Shown here piece after piece: positions 54,042 to 63,023 of a stretch of 64,000 nucleotides of DNA. Source of the DNA: Chryseobacterium scophthalmum (GTDB lineage: Bacteria > Bacteroidota > Bacteroidia > Flavobacteriales > Weeksellaceae); assembly GCF_900143185.1 (NCBI RefSeq), contig NZ_FSRQ01000001.1, positions 620,001-684,000 of the forward strand. The letters are read 5' to 3'. A program made the translations under genes and the position numbers. Under the pieces are notes generated by a model. That model searched no databases, was not told the origin of the DNA, and saw only the letters and a program-made list of their open reading frames with translations. Within the stretch, counting starts at the first letter, position 1, and every line of letters starts with the position of its first letter.

Positions 54042-54068
54042 AAAAACCTTCCAATTCGGAAGGTTTTT
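54042..54068 (+). terminator. Terminator after tRNA-Ala
   Basis: AAAAACCTTCC (54042-54052), loop AATTC, GGAAGGTTTTT (54058-54068). Confidence 0.85.
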
Positions 54069-54315
54069 CATTTATTCAAATCCAAATCTTTGTGGTTATT
54101 AGATTGCTCAAATCTAAATATTTTGATAACCAGTTATTTATGATTCCAGTCACATTCAGAAAATCTTAAGCTTTTTTTAATTAAATTCCCTTTAGATAGA
54201 GTTTTTATCACGTTAAAAAAAATAATAGTTATGAAAAATAATATTTTACGATAAATTTCCTTCAAACCGTTAAAAATTATCTTCTGTAAAATATTAAACT
54301 ATAAAATTAAATTGA

Positions 54316-54323
54316 TATATTTG
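54316..54323 (+). promoter_or_regulatory. -7 element of the 54438 lipoprotein gene
   Basis: TATATTTG matches the consensus and would give a ~105-nt leader. No clear -33. The remaining stretch 54069-54437 is AT-rich with no gene that I can support. Confidence 0.4.
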
Positions 54324-54437
54324 CCCAATTCTAAAAATATAGAGATAGCGTCAATTTTAAAAACTATCCTGAATTTTTCAGACTATTTTTAAGAATAAAT
54401 TGAATAAATAAACTTATTTCATAAACTATTGTAACCT

Positions 54438-54809
54438 ATGAAGAAACTATTTTTACTTTTATTGACTATTTTTTCATTAATTGGATGTACTGCAGATGAC
54501 GAAACCCTTGTTGATTATGTAGGAACTTGGTCTGGAACTTACGAAGGAACCGAAAAAGGTCTTTGGAAATTCGTAGTTGCCACCGACGGAAAAGTTACCG
54601 GAACAATGTATAATGAAACGAGCAATGAAAACTATAATATTTCAGGATTTCTAGACAGATCTGGTCAATTAACTGCTGAATTGGTTGTACCTGCAGACGG
54701 ACAGTTTAACGGAACATTAAACGTTGAAGAAAAAGGTAGCGGAAATTGGGTAAATGAATCGCCAACTCCTTCAAGAAGCGGATCTTGGTCTGGACAAAAA
54801 AATAAATAG
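54438..54809 (+). CDS. Small lipoprotein of unknown function
   Basis: The product is 123 aa. The lipoprotein signal (FLLLLTIFSLIGCTADDE, lipobox LIGC) is clear. The mature ~100 residues are glycine-, threonine- and tryptophan-rich with regular beta pattern (VGTWSGTYEGTEKGLWKFVV, TGTMYNETSNENYNISGFLD, FNGTLNVEEKGSGNWVN), as in small lipocalin- or calycin-like barrels. No family can be named. It is a single gene with a strong terminator. Confidence 0.7.
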   Translation: MKKLFLLLLTIFSLIGCTADDETLVDYVGTWSGTYEGTEKGLWKFVVATDGKVTGTMYNETSNENYNISGFLDRSGQLTAELVVPADGQFNGTLNVEEKGSGNWVNESPTPSRSGSWSGQKNK

Positions 54810-54827
54810 ATAAAACTATTATAAATT

Positions 54828-54865
54828 AAAATCGGCTGCAAACAGAGTTTGTAGCCGATTTTTTT
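54828..54865. terminator. Strong terminator after the 54438 gene
   Basis: AAAATCGGCTGCAAAC (54828-54843) pairs with GTTTGTAGCCGATTTT (54847-54862), with one wobble, and T residues follow. The leftward gene ending at 54868 can share it. Confidence 0.85.
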
Positions 54866-54867
54866 AT

Positions 54868-55515
54868 TTAAACAAATCCCATTTGTACAATTTGAGAAGC
54901 TTTCTTTATGGCTACAAAATGAATCACATCATCTTCTTCTGAGAAATGATTTTTAAAAATCAATTCAGTTTGATTACGTAGTTTTATTTCTTCTTCGAGA
55001 GATTCAGTAAGATAGTTTTCAAAATCTATTTTTATACTGATGATTGCTACTTCATCAGCAACAATTTTCTTATCTAAATGTAAACTTCTATCCCACAATC
55101 CCAGTGAAATATAAGTATTCTGATTAAAATTAGGAATATTTCCAAACTGAAATTGCTGGAGAATATTTCGTCCTTCAGTAGTTTTTAAACCCGTTTTTAC
55201 AGATCTTTTTCCTTTTTCATGTTCTACATCCAAATCTTTAATATTGGTCATTACTTTTGCAAACCGTTGATAGAGTAGGGCTTCATTCGCTAATTCAATA
55301 TATTTTGAAATGCACAAACGGATTATTTTTCCAATTTTTGAGCAGTGACCAAATTCAAAACTGTTTTGTCTTACTTTTTCATAAGTCGGACTTTTCTTAT
55401 AGGCAGTTTTATTGAATCCGCTTTTTTTACGCACCACATTTTTACCATTCAGATTATAAAAAACCAAATCACCAACCGCTCCGTTGAGCTTAATGAAACT
55501 TTCGTAAGTCGCCAT
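54868..55515 (-). CDS. Uncharacterised protein with a VGDLVFYNLNGKNVVRKK motif
   Basis: The product is 215 aa, with no signal peptide or membrane segment. The N-terminus (FIKLNGAVGDLVFYNLNGKN, VVRKKSGF, then SPTYEKVRQNSFEFGHCSKI) resembles the start of DUF6266-like proteins of Bacteroidota, which share a GxVGNxVxYxxxGxxxVRxxP pattern, but the match is by eye only. The C-terminal part is beta-rich. It is a single gene between a terminator and the divergent peptidase gene. Function unknown. Confidence 0.6.
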   Translation of the reverse strand: MATYESFIKLNGAVGDLVFYNLNGKNVVRKKSGFNKTAYKKSPTYEKVRQNSFEFGHCSKIGKIIRLCISKYIELANEALLYQRFAKVMTNIKDLDVEHEKGKRSVKTGLKTTEGRNILQQFQFGNIPNFNQNTYISLGLWDRSLHLDKKIVADEVAIISIKIDFENYLTESLEEEIKLRNQTELIFKNHFSEEDDVIHFVAIKKASQIVQMGFV

Positions 55516-55614
55516 AATTTTAAAATAGCTTCAAATATAGCCATAAATTTTAACATTTTTCCGAAAATTATAATATAATTGAAATATAGTTCTAGTATAG
55601 TTATAAAATAGTTA

Positions 55615-55645
55615 TTGTATAATTAAGAAAAATAATTTATATTTG
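55615..55645 (+). promoter_or_regulatory. Promoter of the NlpC/P60 gene
   Basis: TTG (55615-55617), 20-base spacer, TATATTTG (55638-55645). The start codon is at 55672. Confidence 0.55.
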
Positions 55646-55671
55646 TCTCGTATTAATAAATTGATTTTCAA

Positions 55672-56247
55672 ATGAATATGGAAATGCGTTTTTCGGAAAT
55701 TAAATTATATAAAAATCTTGCTGTTTTAGCGATAGCTTCTACAGTTATTGTCTCTTGCGGAAGCTCTAAAAACGTTTCTTCTTCTAAGAAAAGCCCTTCA
55801 AAAAATATTGCAAAATCTGAAAATCTGAGAAAATTAGATTCTTCTTTTGATGGGAAGGTTTCAGGTTCTATAAAAAGTCTTTTAAAAGATGCTGAAACTT
55901 ATTTAGGAACTCCATATAAATTTGGCGGAAATACTTCTTCAGGTTTTGACTGTTCCGGATTTACCGTAAAAGTTTTTCAGGATAACAATTTCAGTTTACC
56001 AAGAAGATCTTCAGATCAGGCAGATGCAGGAAAATCGATTGATATTAAAACAGTAAAACCAGGAGATTTGTTGTTTTTTGCCACTTCTGGCGGAAGTCGC
56101 GTTTCGCACGTAGGAATAGTTCACACTATTGAAAATGATGGCGAAATAAAATTTATTCATGCATCAACTTCTAAAGGAGTGATTATCTCTTCTTTAAATG
56201 AAAAATACTGGAACAAAGCCTATCTTCACGCTCAAAGAGTTTTATAA
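55672..56247 (+). CDS. NlpC/P60 (C40) peptidase lipoprotein
   Basis: A cell-wall endopeptidase cutting within peptidoglycan stem peptides. The product is 191 aa. A lipoprotein signal (LAVLAIASTVIVSCGSSKNV) and a Ser/Lys linker are followed by the C40 domain: LGTPYKFGGNTSSGFDCSGF with catalytic Cys94, SRVSHVGIVHT with His146, and IKFIHASTSKG with His163. The KPGDLLFF segment is also typical. It has its own promoter. E. coli Spr/MepS and NlpC are close in layout. Confidence 0.93.
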   Translation: MNMEMRFSEIKLYKNLAVLAIASTVIVSCGSSKNVSSSKKSPSKNIAKSENLRKLDSSFDGKVSGSIKSLLKDAETYLGTPYKFGGNTSSGFDCSGFTVKVFQDNNFSLPRRSSDQADAGKSIDIKTVKPGDLLFFATSGGSRVSHVGIVHTIENDGEIKFIHASTSKGVIISSLNEKYWNKAYLHAQRVL

Positions 56248-56313
56248 TTAAATTAAAACTTTGCAATAGAATTGCATTTTACAGAGCTCTACATTTGTCA
56301 AAAATTAATAATT

Positions 56314-56916
56314 ATGACAGATTTTATCAGAGTTTTCATTCCTCTATTTTTTATCATTTTCTTTATGACAGCCTTTTTTGGAACAAGTTTTATCGTTTCA
56401 AAAAGAATTGGGAAAAATCCGAATGTTTTACCAAAAGATGATTCCGCTTACGGATTGATTGGAAGATATTTTAAATATACCTTGTTCCTTATTTTTATTT
56501 ACACCGTTTTACTTTTCATTTTTCCTGAAGATATTTCCAGCAGTTTTAAAATCAATTTACCCAAAGAAAGTATTTTTAAATATATAGGAATTGCCTTGTT
56601 AATTTTAAGTTTAATATGGATTCTTATCGCTCAGTTTCAAATGAAAAATTCTTGGCGAATAGGAATTGATGAAGATCAGAAAACAGAATTAATCACAACC
56701 GGACTTTTCAATTATTCGAGAAACCCTATTTTTCTTGGAATTTTAGTAAGTTTAATAGGTCTTTTTTTTACATTACCTACTTTAGTTTCGCTAATTTTTT
56801 TCCTGATTAGTCATATTCTTATTCAAACCCAAATCAGATTGGAAGAAGAATTTTTATTAAACCAACACGATAAAACTTATCTCCGGTACAAAGCCAAAGT
56901 AAGAAGATTTTTATAG
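56314..56916 (+). CDS. Isoprenylcysteine carboxyl methyltransferase (ICMT)/PEMT-like membrane protein
   Basis: The product is 200 aa from ATG 56314 (MTDFIRVFIPLFFIIFFM). Four or five membrane helices surround the family core: WRIGIDEDQKTELITTGLFN, YSRNPIFLGILVSLIGLFF, then the C-terminal RLEEEFLLNQHDKTYLRYKA that binds SAM in ICMT-like enzymes. The E..L....G..Y..Y pattern is the hallmark. Bacterial members methylate unknown targets, so the acceptor is open. Confidence 0.82.
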   Translation: MTDFIRVFIPLFFIIFFMTAFFGTSFIVSKRIGKNPNVLPKDDSAYGLIGRYFKYTLFLIFIYTVLLFIFPEDISSSFKINLPKESIFKYIGIALLILSLIWILIAQFQMKNSWRIGIDEDQKTELITTGLFNYSRNPIFLGILVSLIGLFFTLPTLVSLIFFLISHILIQTQIRLEEEFLLNQHDKTYLRYKAKVRRFL

Positions 56917-57025
56917 AAAGATTTAATAAAATTTTAATCACTTAGATCTATTCTAAATCATCACTTTTGCCCAACTTTTTTGTATATTTGGCAGTGATTT
57001 TTTTAAACAAATTTTATACATTATT

Positions 57026-57838
57026 ATGTCATTACAACAAACTATTGAAAATATTTGGGACAACAGAGATTTATTGCAGAATGAAGACAGCCAAAAGGCG
57101 ATTAGAGAGGTTATTTCTTTGGTTGACAAAGGAGAACTTCGTACAGCTGAGCCTACAGAAAACGGATGGCAGGTAAATGAATGGGTAAAGAAAGCTGTCG
57201 TAATGTATTTCCCGATCCAAAAAATGGAAACTATTGAAGTAGGTCCGTTTGAATTTCATGATAAAATGCCTTTGAAGAGAAACTATGCTGAAAAAGGTGT
57301 AAGAGTTGTACCTCATGCAATTGCAAGAGAAGGAGCTTATATTGCTCCAGGTGTTATTTTGATGCCTTCTTATGTAAATATTGGTGCTTACGTAGATTCA
57401 GGTACAATGGTTGATACTTGGGCAACAGTGGGAAGCTGTGCACAGATTGGTAAAAACGTTCACTTAAGCGGTGGTGTTGGTATCGGTGGTGTTTTAGAAC
57501 CGCTTCAGGCTGCTCCGGTAATTATTGAAGATGACTGTTTTATCGGTTCTAGATGTATCGTTGTAGAAGGAGTTCACGTTGAAAAAGAAGCTGTTTTGGG
57601 TGCAAATGTTGTATTGACGGCTTCTACAAAAATTATCGATGTTACAGGAGATACTCCAATCGAAATAAAAGGTAGAGTTCCTGCTCGTTCAGTTGTAATA
57701 CCTGGAAGTTATACGAAGCAGTATCCTGCAGGAGAATATCAGGTTCCTTGTGCTTTGATTATCGGTCAGAGAAAAGAATCTACAGACAAAAAAACATCTC
57801 TTAATGATGCTTTAAGAGAAAATAACGTAGCTGTTTAA
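57026..57838 (+). CDS. dapD: 2,3,4,5-tetrahydropyridine-2,6-dicarboxylate N-succinyltransferase
   Basis: It succinylates tetrahydrodipicolinate in the lysine/meso-diaminopimelate pathway. The product is 270 aa, the usual DapD length. The left-handed beta-helix is visible as hexapeptide repeats: IAREGAYIAPGVILMPSYVN, IGAYVDSGTMVDTWATVGSC, AQIGKNVHLSGGVGIGGVLE and the cofactor loop CFIGSRCIVVEGVHVEKEAV. It is followed after 11 bases by a glycosyltransferase gene in the same direction, so the two are likely co-transcribed. A -7-like TATATTTG lies at 56983. Confidence 0.96.
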   Translation: MSLQQTIENIWDNRDLLQNEDSQKAIREVISLVDKGELRTAEPTENGWQVNEWVKKAVVMYFPIQKMETIEVGPFEFHDKMPLKRNYAEKGVRVVPHAIAREGAYIAPGVILMPSYVNIGAYVDSGTMVDTWATVGSCAQIGKNVHLSGGVGIGGVLEPLQAAPVIIEDDCFIGSRCIVVEGVHVEKEAVLGANVVLTASTKIIDVTGDTPIEIKGRVPARSVVIPGSYTKQYPAGEYQVPCALIIGQRKESTDKKTSLNDALRENNVAV

Positions 57839-57849
57839 ATCTTTGCAAA

Positions 57850-58524
57850 ATGGCAATTCCTAAACAAATTTTTCAGACGTTTAAAACCGATAAGCTTCCT
57901 TGGCTTACGAAGTTTCATATCAAAAGAATGCTCAAAAAAAATCCTGAATACGAGTATCATTTTTATGATGATAACAGAATTCAGACTTTTTTTAAAGATG
58001 AGTTTCCACCTGAATATTTGAAAGCTTACAACAGACTGACGATAGGAGCTGCCAAAGCAGATTTTTTCAGATATGCCATTCTTTATAAAAAAGGTGGCGT
58101 TTATCTAGATGTAGACAGCGGAATCAACAAGCCGATTAAAAAGTTTATTCGTGAAGACGATGTAGCTTTGGTAACGGATGAAATTCCACACACATATTAT
58201 GTACAATGGGGTCTTGCATATGCTGCAGGACACCCATTTTTACAGAGAACTCTGGAGATGATTTTAGATAATATCAAAAACAATCCTTATCCTCATAATG
58301 TACATAAAACAACCGGACCAACCGTTTATACAGACGCAGTTAAAGCCTGTTTAAAAGAAGATCCAACTATTCCACATCGATTTATGGGACCGCATTATGA
58401 CAATAATATGCAGTTTAAATATAAGCTGGGTAAATTCTTCCTTTACAGTGATAAATCTGAACACTGGAAGAGAAAACAGCTTACCCAAAACATTATAAAA
58501 CCTGAGAATGAAGATAGCATTTGA
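57850..58524 (+). CDS. GT32-type (OCH1-like) glycosyltransferase
   Basis: The product is 224 aa. The family pattern is clear: IPKQIFQTFKTDKLPWLTKF at the N-terminus, EYEYHFYDDNR, KADFFRYAILYKKGGVYLDV with the metal-binding DVD (DxD) motif, and TGPTVYTDAVKACL. Such enzymes add a sugar from a nucleotide sugar to a polysaccharide or lipid. It follows dapD by 11 bases and its 3' end overlaps the next glycosyltransferase by 17 bases. The acceptor cannot be told. Confidence 0.86.
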   Translation: MAIPKQIFQTFKTDKLPWLTKFHIKRMLKKNPEYEYHFYDDNRIQTFFKDEFPPEYLKAYNRLTIGAAKADFFRYAILYKKGGVYLDVDSGINKPIKKFIREDDVALVTDEIPHTYYVQWGLAYAAGHPFLQRTLEMILDNIKNNPYPHNVHKTTGPTVYTDAVKACLKEDPTIPHRFMGPHYDNNMQFKYKLGKFFLYSDKSEHWKRKQLTQNIIKPENEDSI

Positions 58525-59608
58525 TGCCAAACGTTTTTTTCATAATACTTCAGGATTAGGGAATTACTCGAGAGATTTAGTCAGAATTTTGTCTAAATAT
58601 TATCCTGAAAATCAATACTTACTACTCAATAAAAATAAATCGGAAAGAGGTTCCGATATTTTAGAAAACTCTGATGTTACCTTTGTAGAAACCTCTAAAG
58701 GAACAATGTCTCGACAGTTTAAAATGGGAAAAGATGCGCAAAAAGAAAATGCGGATATTTTCCATGGATTATCGGGTGAATTACCTTTGAAATGGGATAA
58801 GAAACCCATCAAAAAAATCGTCACTATTCACGATTTGATATTCGTAAGATATCCTCAATATTATTCTTTTTTTGACAGAAAAATTCATCTTTGGAAATTC
58901 AAAAAAGCAGCAAATGCAGCCGATAAGATCATTGCTATTTCAGAACAGACCAAAAGAGATATTATTCAATATCTGAAAGTTCCGGAAAACAAAATTGAAG
59001 TCATTTATCAAGGTTGTCACAAATCTTTTAAAGAGCAACAATCTGAAGAATTTATTCAGAAAACTAAAGAAAAATTCAGTTTTCCAGAACGGTTTATTTT
59101 AAATGTTGGAACGATCGAAGAGCGTAAAAATCTTTTCAATATTGTTAAAGCAATAAAAGACACAACAATTCCTTTGGTAGTTGTTGGAAAAAAAACAAAG
59201 TATTTTCAAAAAATAAAGCATTTTATTGAGAAAAATAAAATGGAGAATCAGATTCATTTTTTAGAAAATGTTTCAATGGATGAATTGGCTGTCATTTACA
59301 AATCAGCAGATATTTTTGTTTATCCAAGTTTTTTTGAAGGGTTTGGAATTCCTGTGATTGAAGCTCTTTTTTCAAAAACAGTTACGATTACAAGCAACAC
59401 AAGTTGTCTTCCTGAAGCAGGAGGTTCAGATTCTGTTTATATCGATCCCGAAAATTATCTGGATATTCAATCAAAAATAAAATTTTTATGGGATAGCGAA
59501 TCTGAAAGAAAACGCCGTTCTGATAAAGGTTTTGAGTTCGTTCAGAAGTTCAATGACGAACCTATTGCTCATCAACTGATGAATCTCTATCAAAAAATTA
59601 TTTCGTAA
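58508..59608 (+). CDS. Glycosyltransferase family 4 (GT-B) protein
   Basis: The product is 366 aa. The start MKIAFDAKRFFHNTSGLGNY lies inside the previous gene's last codons. The GT-B motifs are: IFHGLSGELPLKWDKKPIKK, IVTIHDLIFVRYPQYYSFF, NVGTIEERKNLFNIVKAIKD and the C-terminal sugar-nucleotide site VYPSFFEGFGIPVIEALFSK with EX7E, then SNTSCLPEAGGSDSVYIDPE. It probably works with the adjacent GT32-type enzyme on one glycan. The his promoter begins within a few bases of its stop. Confidence 0.9.
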   Translation: MKIAFDAKRFFHNTSGLGNYSRDLVRILSKYYPENQYLLLNKNKSERGSDILENSDVTFVETSKGTMSRQFKMGKDAQKENADIFHGLSGELPLKWDKKPIKKIVTIHDLIFVRYPQYYSFFDRKIHLWKFKKAANAADKIIAISEQTKRDIIQYLKVPENKIEVIYQGCHKSFKEQQSEEFIQKTKEKFSFPERFILNVGTIEERKNLFNIVKAIKDTTIPLVVVGKKTKYFQKIKHFIEKNKMENQIHFLENVSMDELAVIYKSADIFVYPSFFEGFGIPVIEALFSKTVTITSNTSCLPEAGGSDSVYIDPENYLDIQSKIKFLWDSESERKRRSDKGFEFVQKFNDEPIAHQLMNLYQKIIS

Positions 59609-59613
59609 AATTC

Positions 59614-59643
59614 TTGCAGGATTAAAAATTAGTCCTACATTTG
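59614..59643 (+). promoter_or_regulatory. his operon promoter
   Basis: TTG (59614-59616), 19-base spacer, TACATTTG (59636-59643), in full agreement with the Bacteroidetes consensus. The leader peptide start is at 59662. Confidence 0.75.
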
Positions 59644-59661
59644 TACCACAAAATTTCAACA

Positions 59662-59712
59662 ATGAAACCGAATTTTTTAACAGTACATCATTATTATCAT
59701 CATCTCTGCTAG
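59662..59712 (+). CDS. hisL: his operon leader peptide
   Basis: Too short for ordinary ORF calling. ATG 59662 encodes MKPNFLTVHHYYHHLC followed by TAG. Four of sixteen residues are His, packed in six codons with two Tyr, immediately upstream of hisG. The codon run makes translation speed depend on charged tRNA-His. The stop codon overlaps an AGACGG block that can pair with the terminator, so ribosome position sets transcription read-through. Confidence 0.85.
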   Translation: MKPNFLTVHHYYHHLC

Positions 59713-59787
59713 ACGGAATTGTTGATCTATGACTATGTTAAAAATCAAAATAATTAAAAACCGTCTGAGTAAACAGACGGTTTTTTT
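59711..59787 (+). promoter_or_regulatory. his attenuator: antiterminator arm and terminator
   Basis: Terminator: AAAAACCGTCTG (59756-59767), loop AGTAAA, CAGACGGTTTTT (59774-59785), then T residues. Antiterminator arm: AGACGG at 59711-59716, overlapping the leader stop codon, is complementary to CCGTCT at 59761-59766, the terminator's own left arm. The two foldings exclude each other. A ribosome finishing the leader would cover AGACGG and allow termination. Confidence 0.85.
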
Positions 59788-59857
59788 GTTTCTAAATTCT
59801 TCCCGGGCAATTTATTTCAATTAATCATTTTCGTTTACTCAGATATAAAATAATAAA

Positions 59858-60715
59858 ATGAGTAAATTAAAAATTGCCATACAAAAAAGCGGTCGCCTTT
59901 ACGAAGAATCGCTCCAACTCCTCAAAGACTGCGGAATTTTCGTCAACAACGGAAAAGACCAGCTCAAAGTTTCTGTAGACAATTTCCCGATGGAAATCAT
60001 GTATTTACGAAACTCTGATATTCCTCAATATTTGGAAGACGGAGTGGTTGATATTGCCATCGTCGGCGAAAATCTTTTAGCAGAAAAGCAAAAAAATATT
60101 GAAATTATCCAAAGTTTAGGGTTTTCAAAATGCAGAGTTTCAATAGCAGTTCCTAAAGAAGTTGAAACAGATGATATTAATTACTTTCAGGGTAAAAAAG
60201 TTGCTACTTCTTACCCGAATACATTGAAGAATTTTCTTCAGAAAAATAATATTTCAGCAGACATACACGTTATTTCCGGCTCGGTAGAAATCGCTCCAAA
60301 TATTGGTCTTGCCGATGGAATCTGTGATATTGTAAGCTCCGGAAGTACTCTTTTTAAAAATGGTTTGAGAGAAACTATTACCATTTTTAAATCCGAGGCT
60401 GTTCTTGCAAAAACGTTCCAGTTAAATAATGGCAAGCAAAAAATCCTAGAAAAATTTCTATTTAGAATTCAATCTGTTTTAAGGGCAAAAAACTCAAAAT
60501 ACATTTTGATGAATGTTCCGAATGAAAAGATCTCAGAAGTCTCAAATGTTCTTCCGGTTTTAAAAAGTCCAACCGTAATTCCTTTAGCTGAAAAGGGTTG
60601 GAGCAGTATTCATTCTGTAATTGATGAAGAACGTTTTTGGGAAGTCATTGATGAACTAAAAGAAAAAGGGGCACAAGATATTTTAATTATTCCAATCGAT
60701 AAAATGGTGATGTAA
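59858..60715 (+). CDS. hisG: ATP phosphoribosyltransferase
   Basis: First step of histidine synthesis: ATP plus PRPP to phosphoribosyl-ATP. The product is 285 aa, the long form with a C-terminal regulatory ACT-like domain, so no HisZ is required and feedback by His is expected. Motifs: KIAIQKSGRLYEESLQLLKD, DIPQYLEDGVVDIAIVGENL, and the PRPP site VSGSVEIAPNIGLADGICDI followed by VSSGSTLFKNGL. It is the first structural gene after the leader attenuator and is 1 base from hisD. Confidence 0.97.
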   Translation: MSKLKIAIQKSGRLYEESLQLLKDCGIFVNNGKDQLKVSVDNFPMEIMYLRNSDIPQYLEDGVVDIAIVGENLLAEKQKNIEIIQSLGFSKCRVSIAVPKEVETDDINYFQGKKVATSYPNTLKNFLQKNNISADIHVISGSVEIAPNIGLADGICDIVSSGSTLFKNGLRETITIFKSEAVLAKTFQLNNGKQKILEKFLFRIQSVLRAKNSKYILMNVPNEKISEVSNVLPVLKSPTVIPLAEKGWSSIHSVIDEERFWEVIDELKEKGAQDILIIPIDKMVM

Positions 60716-60716
60716 G

Positions 60717-61991
60717 ATGAAAATTAATAAATATCCTCAAAAAGAAATTTGGTCGGAGTTAGTAAAAAGACCAGTTTTAAAAAGAGAACAACTGACAGAA
60801 TTGATAACCGATATTTTTGATAAAGTCGAAAAAAAAGGTGATCAGACTTTAATAAATTTCAATAAAAAATTTGATCAGGCTGAAGTTGAAAACATTCAAG
60901 TTTCAGAAGAAGAAATAGAAAATTCAGAAAATTTAATAAACGAAGAATTGAAAATCGCGATTCAACAGGCAAAAGAAAATATTACGAAATTTCATGCTTC
61001 ACAAATTACTGAAATTCAAAAGATTGAAACCACAAAAGGAGTTGTTTGCTGGAGAGAAAACAGGGCCATCGAAAAAGTTGGAATCTATATTCCAGGAGGA
61101 ACTGCTCCGTTATTTTCTACGGTTTTAATGTTGGCAATTCCTGCTCAGTTGGCTGGTTGTAAGGAAATTATTTTATGCACTCCACCTGATAAAAATGGGA
61201 ATATTAATGCTGCCATTTTATATACGGCAAAACTTTGCGGTGTTACAAAAATCTTTAAAACCGGCGGAGCTCAAGCCATTGCAGCCATGACTTTAGGAAC
61301 AGAAAGTATTCCGAATGTTTACAAAATTTTCGGACCTGGAAATCAGTATGTTGTTGCAGCAAAAGAGTTTAGCCAAAATTATAATGTCGCAATAGATATG
61401 CCTGCAGGACCAAGTGAAGTTTTGGTCATTGCTGATGAACAGGCAATTCCAGAATATTGCGCGGCAGATTTACTTTCTCAGGCAGAACACGGAAGCGACA
61501 GTCAGGTTATTTTTCTTTCAATTAATGAGAAAATTTTTAACCAAACCATCGAAGAAACAGAAAAGCAGCTTAAAGAACTTCCAAGAAATAAATTTGCAAA
61601 AGAAGCTTTGAAAAACAGTCATTTCATCTTGTTGAATTCTTTAGATGAAGCCCTCGAATTCAGCAATCTATATGCTCCGGAACATTTGATTTTAGCTTTG
61701 GAAGATTATGAAAAGTATATTCCAAAAATTCAAAATGCAGGTTCGGTTTTTCTTGGAAACTATTCTTGTGAAAGTGCGGGAGATTATGCAAGCGGAACCA
61801 ATCACACACTTCCAACCAACGGATTTGCAAAAAATTACAGTGGAGTTTCTTTAGACAGTTTTGTGAAGAAAATTACGTTTCAAAATCTATCAAAAGAAGG
61901 ACTTCAAAATTTAGGAAAAACAATAGAACTCATGGCCGAAGCAGAAGGATTATTTGCTCACAAAAATGCCGTATCAATCCGATTAAAATAA
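60717..61991 (+). CDS. hisD: Histidinol dehydrogenase
   Basis: It oxidises L-histidinol to histidine in two NAD+-dependent steps. The product is 424 aa. Signature parts: VGIYIPGGTAPLFSTVLMLA, GAQAIAAMTLGTESIPNVYK, FGPGNQYVVAAKEFSQNYNV, DMPAGPSEVLVIADEQAIPE, the zinc-binding SQAEHGSDSQV, and the C-terminal NHTLPTNGFAKNYSGVSLDS. It sits 1 base after hisG and 4 bases before hisC, so translation is coupled. Confidence 0.97.
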   Translation: MKINKYPQKEIWSELVKRPVLKREQLTELITDIFDKVEKKGDQTLINFNKKFDQAEVENIQVSEEEIENSENLINEELKIAIQQAKENITKFHASQITEIQKIETTKGVVCWRENRAIEKVGIYIPGGTAPLFSTVLMLAIPAQLAGCKEIILCTPPDKNGNINAAILYTAKLCGVTKIFKTGGAQAIAAMTLGTESIPNVYKIFGPGNQYVVAAKEFSQNYNVAIDMPAGPSEVLVIADEQAIPEYCAADLLSQAEHGSDSQVIFLSINEKIFNQTIEETEKQLKELPRNKFAKEALKNSHFILLNSLDEALEFSNLYAPEHLILALEDYEKYIPKIQNAGSVFLGNYSCESAGDYASGTNHTLPTNGFAKNYSGVSLDSFVKKITFQNLSKEGLQNLGKTIELMAEAEGLFAHKNAVSIRLK

Positions 61992-61995
61992 GAAA

Positions 61996-63021
61996 ATGAA
62001 AGAATTTAACATCAATAGTTTAGTAAGAAAAAATATCTTAGAATTACAACCTTACATCAGTTTTAGAGACAATAATGAATTTGAAAACCCTGTTTTATTG
62101 GATGCTAATGAAAATCCGTTTGGAGAATTGAATCGTTATCCTGATTCTACTCAGAAAAAATTGAAACAAAAAATTTCAGAAATAAAAAATATTTCAGTCA
62201 ATCAAGTCGCAGTCGGAAATGGAAGCGATGAGCTCATCGATTTGATTATAAAAGTATTTTGTGAGCCTAAAAAAGATTCAGTTTTAATGATGAATCCATC
62301 GTTTGCAATGTATGGTTTTTACGCCTCTATCAACGAAAACAAAGTAATAAAACTAGATTTAAATACAGATTTTGAAATTGTAAAAGATGATTTTTTTAAA
62401 ATTTCAAAAGACTTTAAATCCAAAGTTTTTTTCCTGTGTTCACCCAATAATCCAACCGGAAATTCTGTAAAAGATATTGAGTATTACATTAAAAATTTCA
62501 ATGGAATTGTAGTGGTTGATGAAGCTTATATTGAGTTTTCAGGTAAAAAATCTTGTATTGAATTATTAGAAAAATATCCAAATCTAATTGTTCTTCAGAC
62601 TTTTTCAAAAGCTTGGGGAATGGCCGGAGCGAGAGTAGGTATTGCATATTCTTCCAAAGAAATTATTAAGTTAATTAATACTGTAAAAGCGCCTTACAAC
62701 GTGAATTCTTTAAGTTCGGACAAAGTAATTGAACTCATCGATAAGCAAGAAAATGTAAAACAAAACATAGAAAGTATTTTAAATGAAATTTCTTGGTTGA
62801 AAAATGAATTTCAATCAGTTAACTATATTAAAAAAGTGTATCCGACAGATGCTAATTTCTTTTTGATTGAGTTTGAAGATATAGAAAAAGTTTACGAAAA
62901 ATTGTTGGAAAAAGAAATTTTGACCAGCAAAAGAAGTCCTCAGATTCCAAATTGTATCAGGATCAATGTAGGATCAAGAAAAGAAAACATTCAGTTAATT
63001 GAGGTTTTAAAAAGTATTTAA
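61996..63021 (+). CDS. hisC: Histidinol-phosphate aminotransferase
   Basis: A PLP enzyme converting imidazole acetol phosphate to histidinol phosphate. The product is 341 aa, of the class I/II fold. Motifs: [57 protein letters not shown] and the PLP Lys205 in [16 protein letters not shown]. It is between hisD and hisB, with the hisB start 2 bases after its stop. Confidence 0.96.
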   Translation: MKEFNINSLVRKNILELQPYISFRDNNEFENPVLLDANENPFGELNRYPDSTQKKLKQKISEIKNISVNQVAVGNGSDELIDLIIKVFCEPKKDSVLMMNPSFAMYGFYASINENKVIKLDLNTDFEIVKDDFFKISKDFKSKVFFLCSPNNPTGNSVKDIEYYIKNFNGIVVVDEAYIEFSGKKSCIELLEKYPNLIVLQTFSKAWGMAGARVGIAYSSKEIIKLINTVKAPYNVNSLSSDKVIELIDKQENVKQNIESILNEISWLKNEFQSVNYIKKVYPTDANFFLIEFEDIEKVYEKLLEKEILTSKRSPQIPNCIRINVGSRKENIQLIEVLKSI

Positions 63022-63023
63022 TC

